DNA from: Chitinophagaceae bacterium
Lineage (GTDB): Bacteria; Bacteroidota; Bacteroidia; Chitinophagales; Chitinophagaceae
Assembly (NCBI GenBank): GCA_019454915.1
Contig: JACFNM010000052.1
Location: 2,248-16,541, forward strand
DNA: 14,294 nt
Reading direction: 5' to 3'
Every line of letters begins with the position of its first letter. Position 1 is the first letter of the stretch. Below the pieces are notes generated by a model. The model saw nothing but the letters and a program-made list of their open reading frames with translations, was not told the origin of the DNA and ran no database searches. This document shows, piece by piece, positions 14,238 to 14,294 of the stretch. A program made the position numbers and the translations under genes.

Positions 14238-14294
14238 AGCGGTTCAAAATACGATAGAAGCGAGTAAAATCCAAAAACGCAGACCGGCCCGGAT

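Noticed and set aside
14244..14294. 17 codons (minus strand) ending in TGA at the right edge, with hydrophobic product ending FWILLASIVF
   Set aside because: Could be the C-terminus of a membrane protein in the same operon as the YdcF-type gene, but it is too short to identify, and all three minus-strand frames are open over this short distance.
1..14294. Mobile elements, CRISPR arrays, phage or defence genes
   Set aside because: I looked for transposase-like proteins, terminal repeats, regularly spaced repeats and known defence domains on both strands and saw none. The vWA/sigma/TonB-like locus is interpreted as envelope signalling, not defence, because all the export signals point outward.

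Overview
The window looks like chromosomal DNA from a Bacteroidota bacterium, most likely a member of the Chitinophagales (Chitinophagaceae-like). Several things point this way. Six intergenic regions carry an exact TAnnTTTG -7 promoter element, the hallmark of the Bacteroidota housekeeping sigma factor. Shine-Dalgarno sequences are mostly absent. The protein families are characteristic of the phylum: Porin_10-type putative porin, DUF2911, GHL10 glycosidase, SusC-type N-terminal modules, and an anti-sigma-like protein with the 'LEDPFLAEALEGY' signature. The exact genus cannot be read from the sequence. I see no insertion sequences, CRISPR arrays, phage genes or obvious horizontal islands.

Layout. 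1-448 (-): N-terminal part of the ribosome-assembly GTPase Obg, cut by the window edge. 634-1491 (+): OmpA-family lipoprotein. 1512-1587 (-): tRNA-Thr(CGT) with an encoded CCA end. 1769-2305 (-): secreted methionine-(R)-sulfoxide reductase MsrB. 2606-4156 (+): secreted GHL10-family glycoside hydrolase (true start downstream of the longest ORF start). It converges on 4181-6193 (-): putative outer-membrane porin. Upstream of the porin, on the same strand, lie purine-nucleoside phosphorylase (6262-7086) and a DUF2911/TPR protein (7238-8071), separated by a strong hairpin terminator whose T-tract runs directly into the phosphorylase promoter.

The most interesting block is 8266-12400. An ECF-type sigma factor (9702-10334, -) is followed by a single-pass membrane protein (8266-9609, -) with an anti-sigma-like cytoplasmic N-terminus, a carboxypeptidase-regulatory-like domain and a TonB C-terminal-like domain. 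Divergent from them is an exported von Willebrand A (YfbK-type) protein (10427-12400, +). Its N-terminus looks borrowed from a SusC-type TonB-dependent transporter: a carboxypeptidase-regulatory-like domain, a TonB-box-like stretch and plug-like remnants. A TonB-like C-terminal domain next to a protein with a TonB-box-like segment suggests, as inference, that the two contact each other across the periplasm and transmit an envelope signal to the sigma factor.

The right end holds an SBF-like (bile acid:sodium symporter superfamily) transporter (12493-13449, +) converging on a YdcF/ElyC/SanA-type DUF218 membrane protein (13473-14237, -). Overall the window is rich in cell-envelope functions mixed with housekeeping genes (obg, tRNA-Thr, purine salvage).
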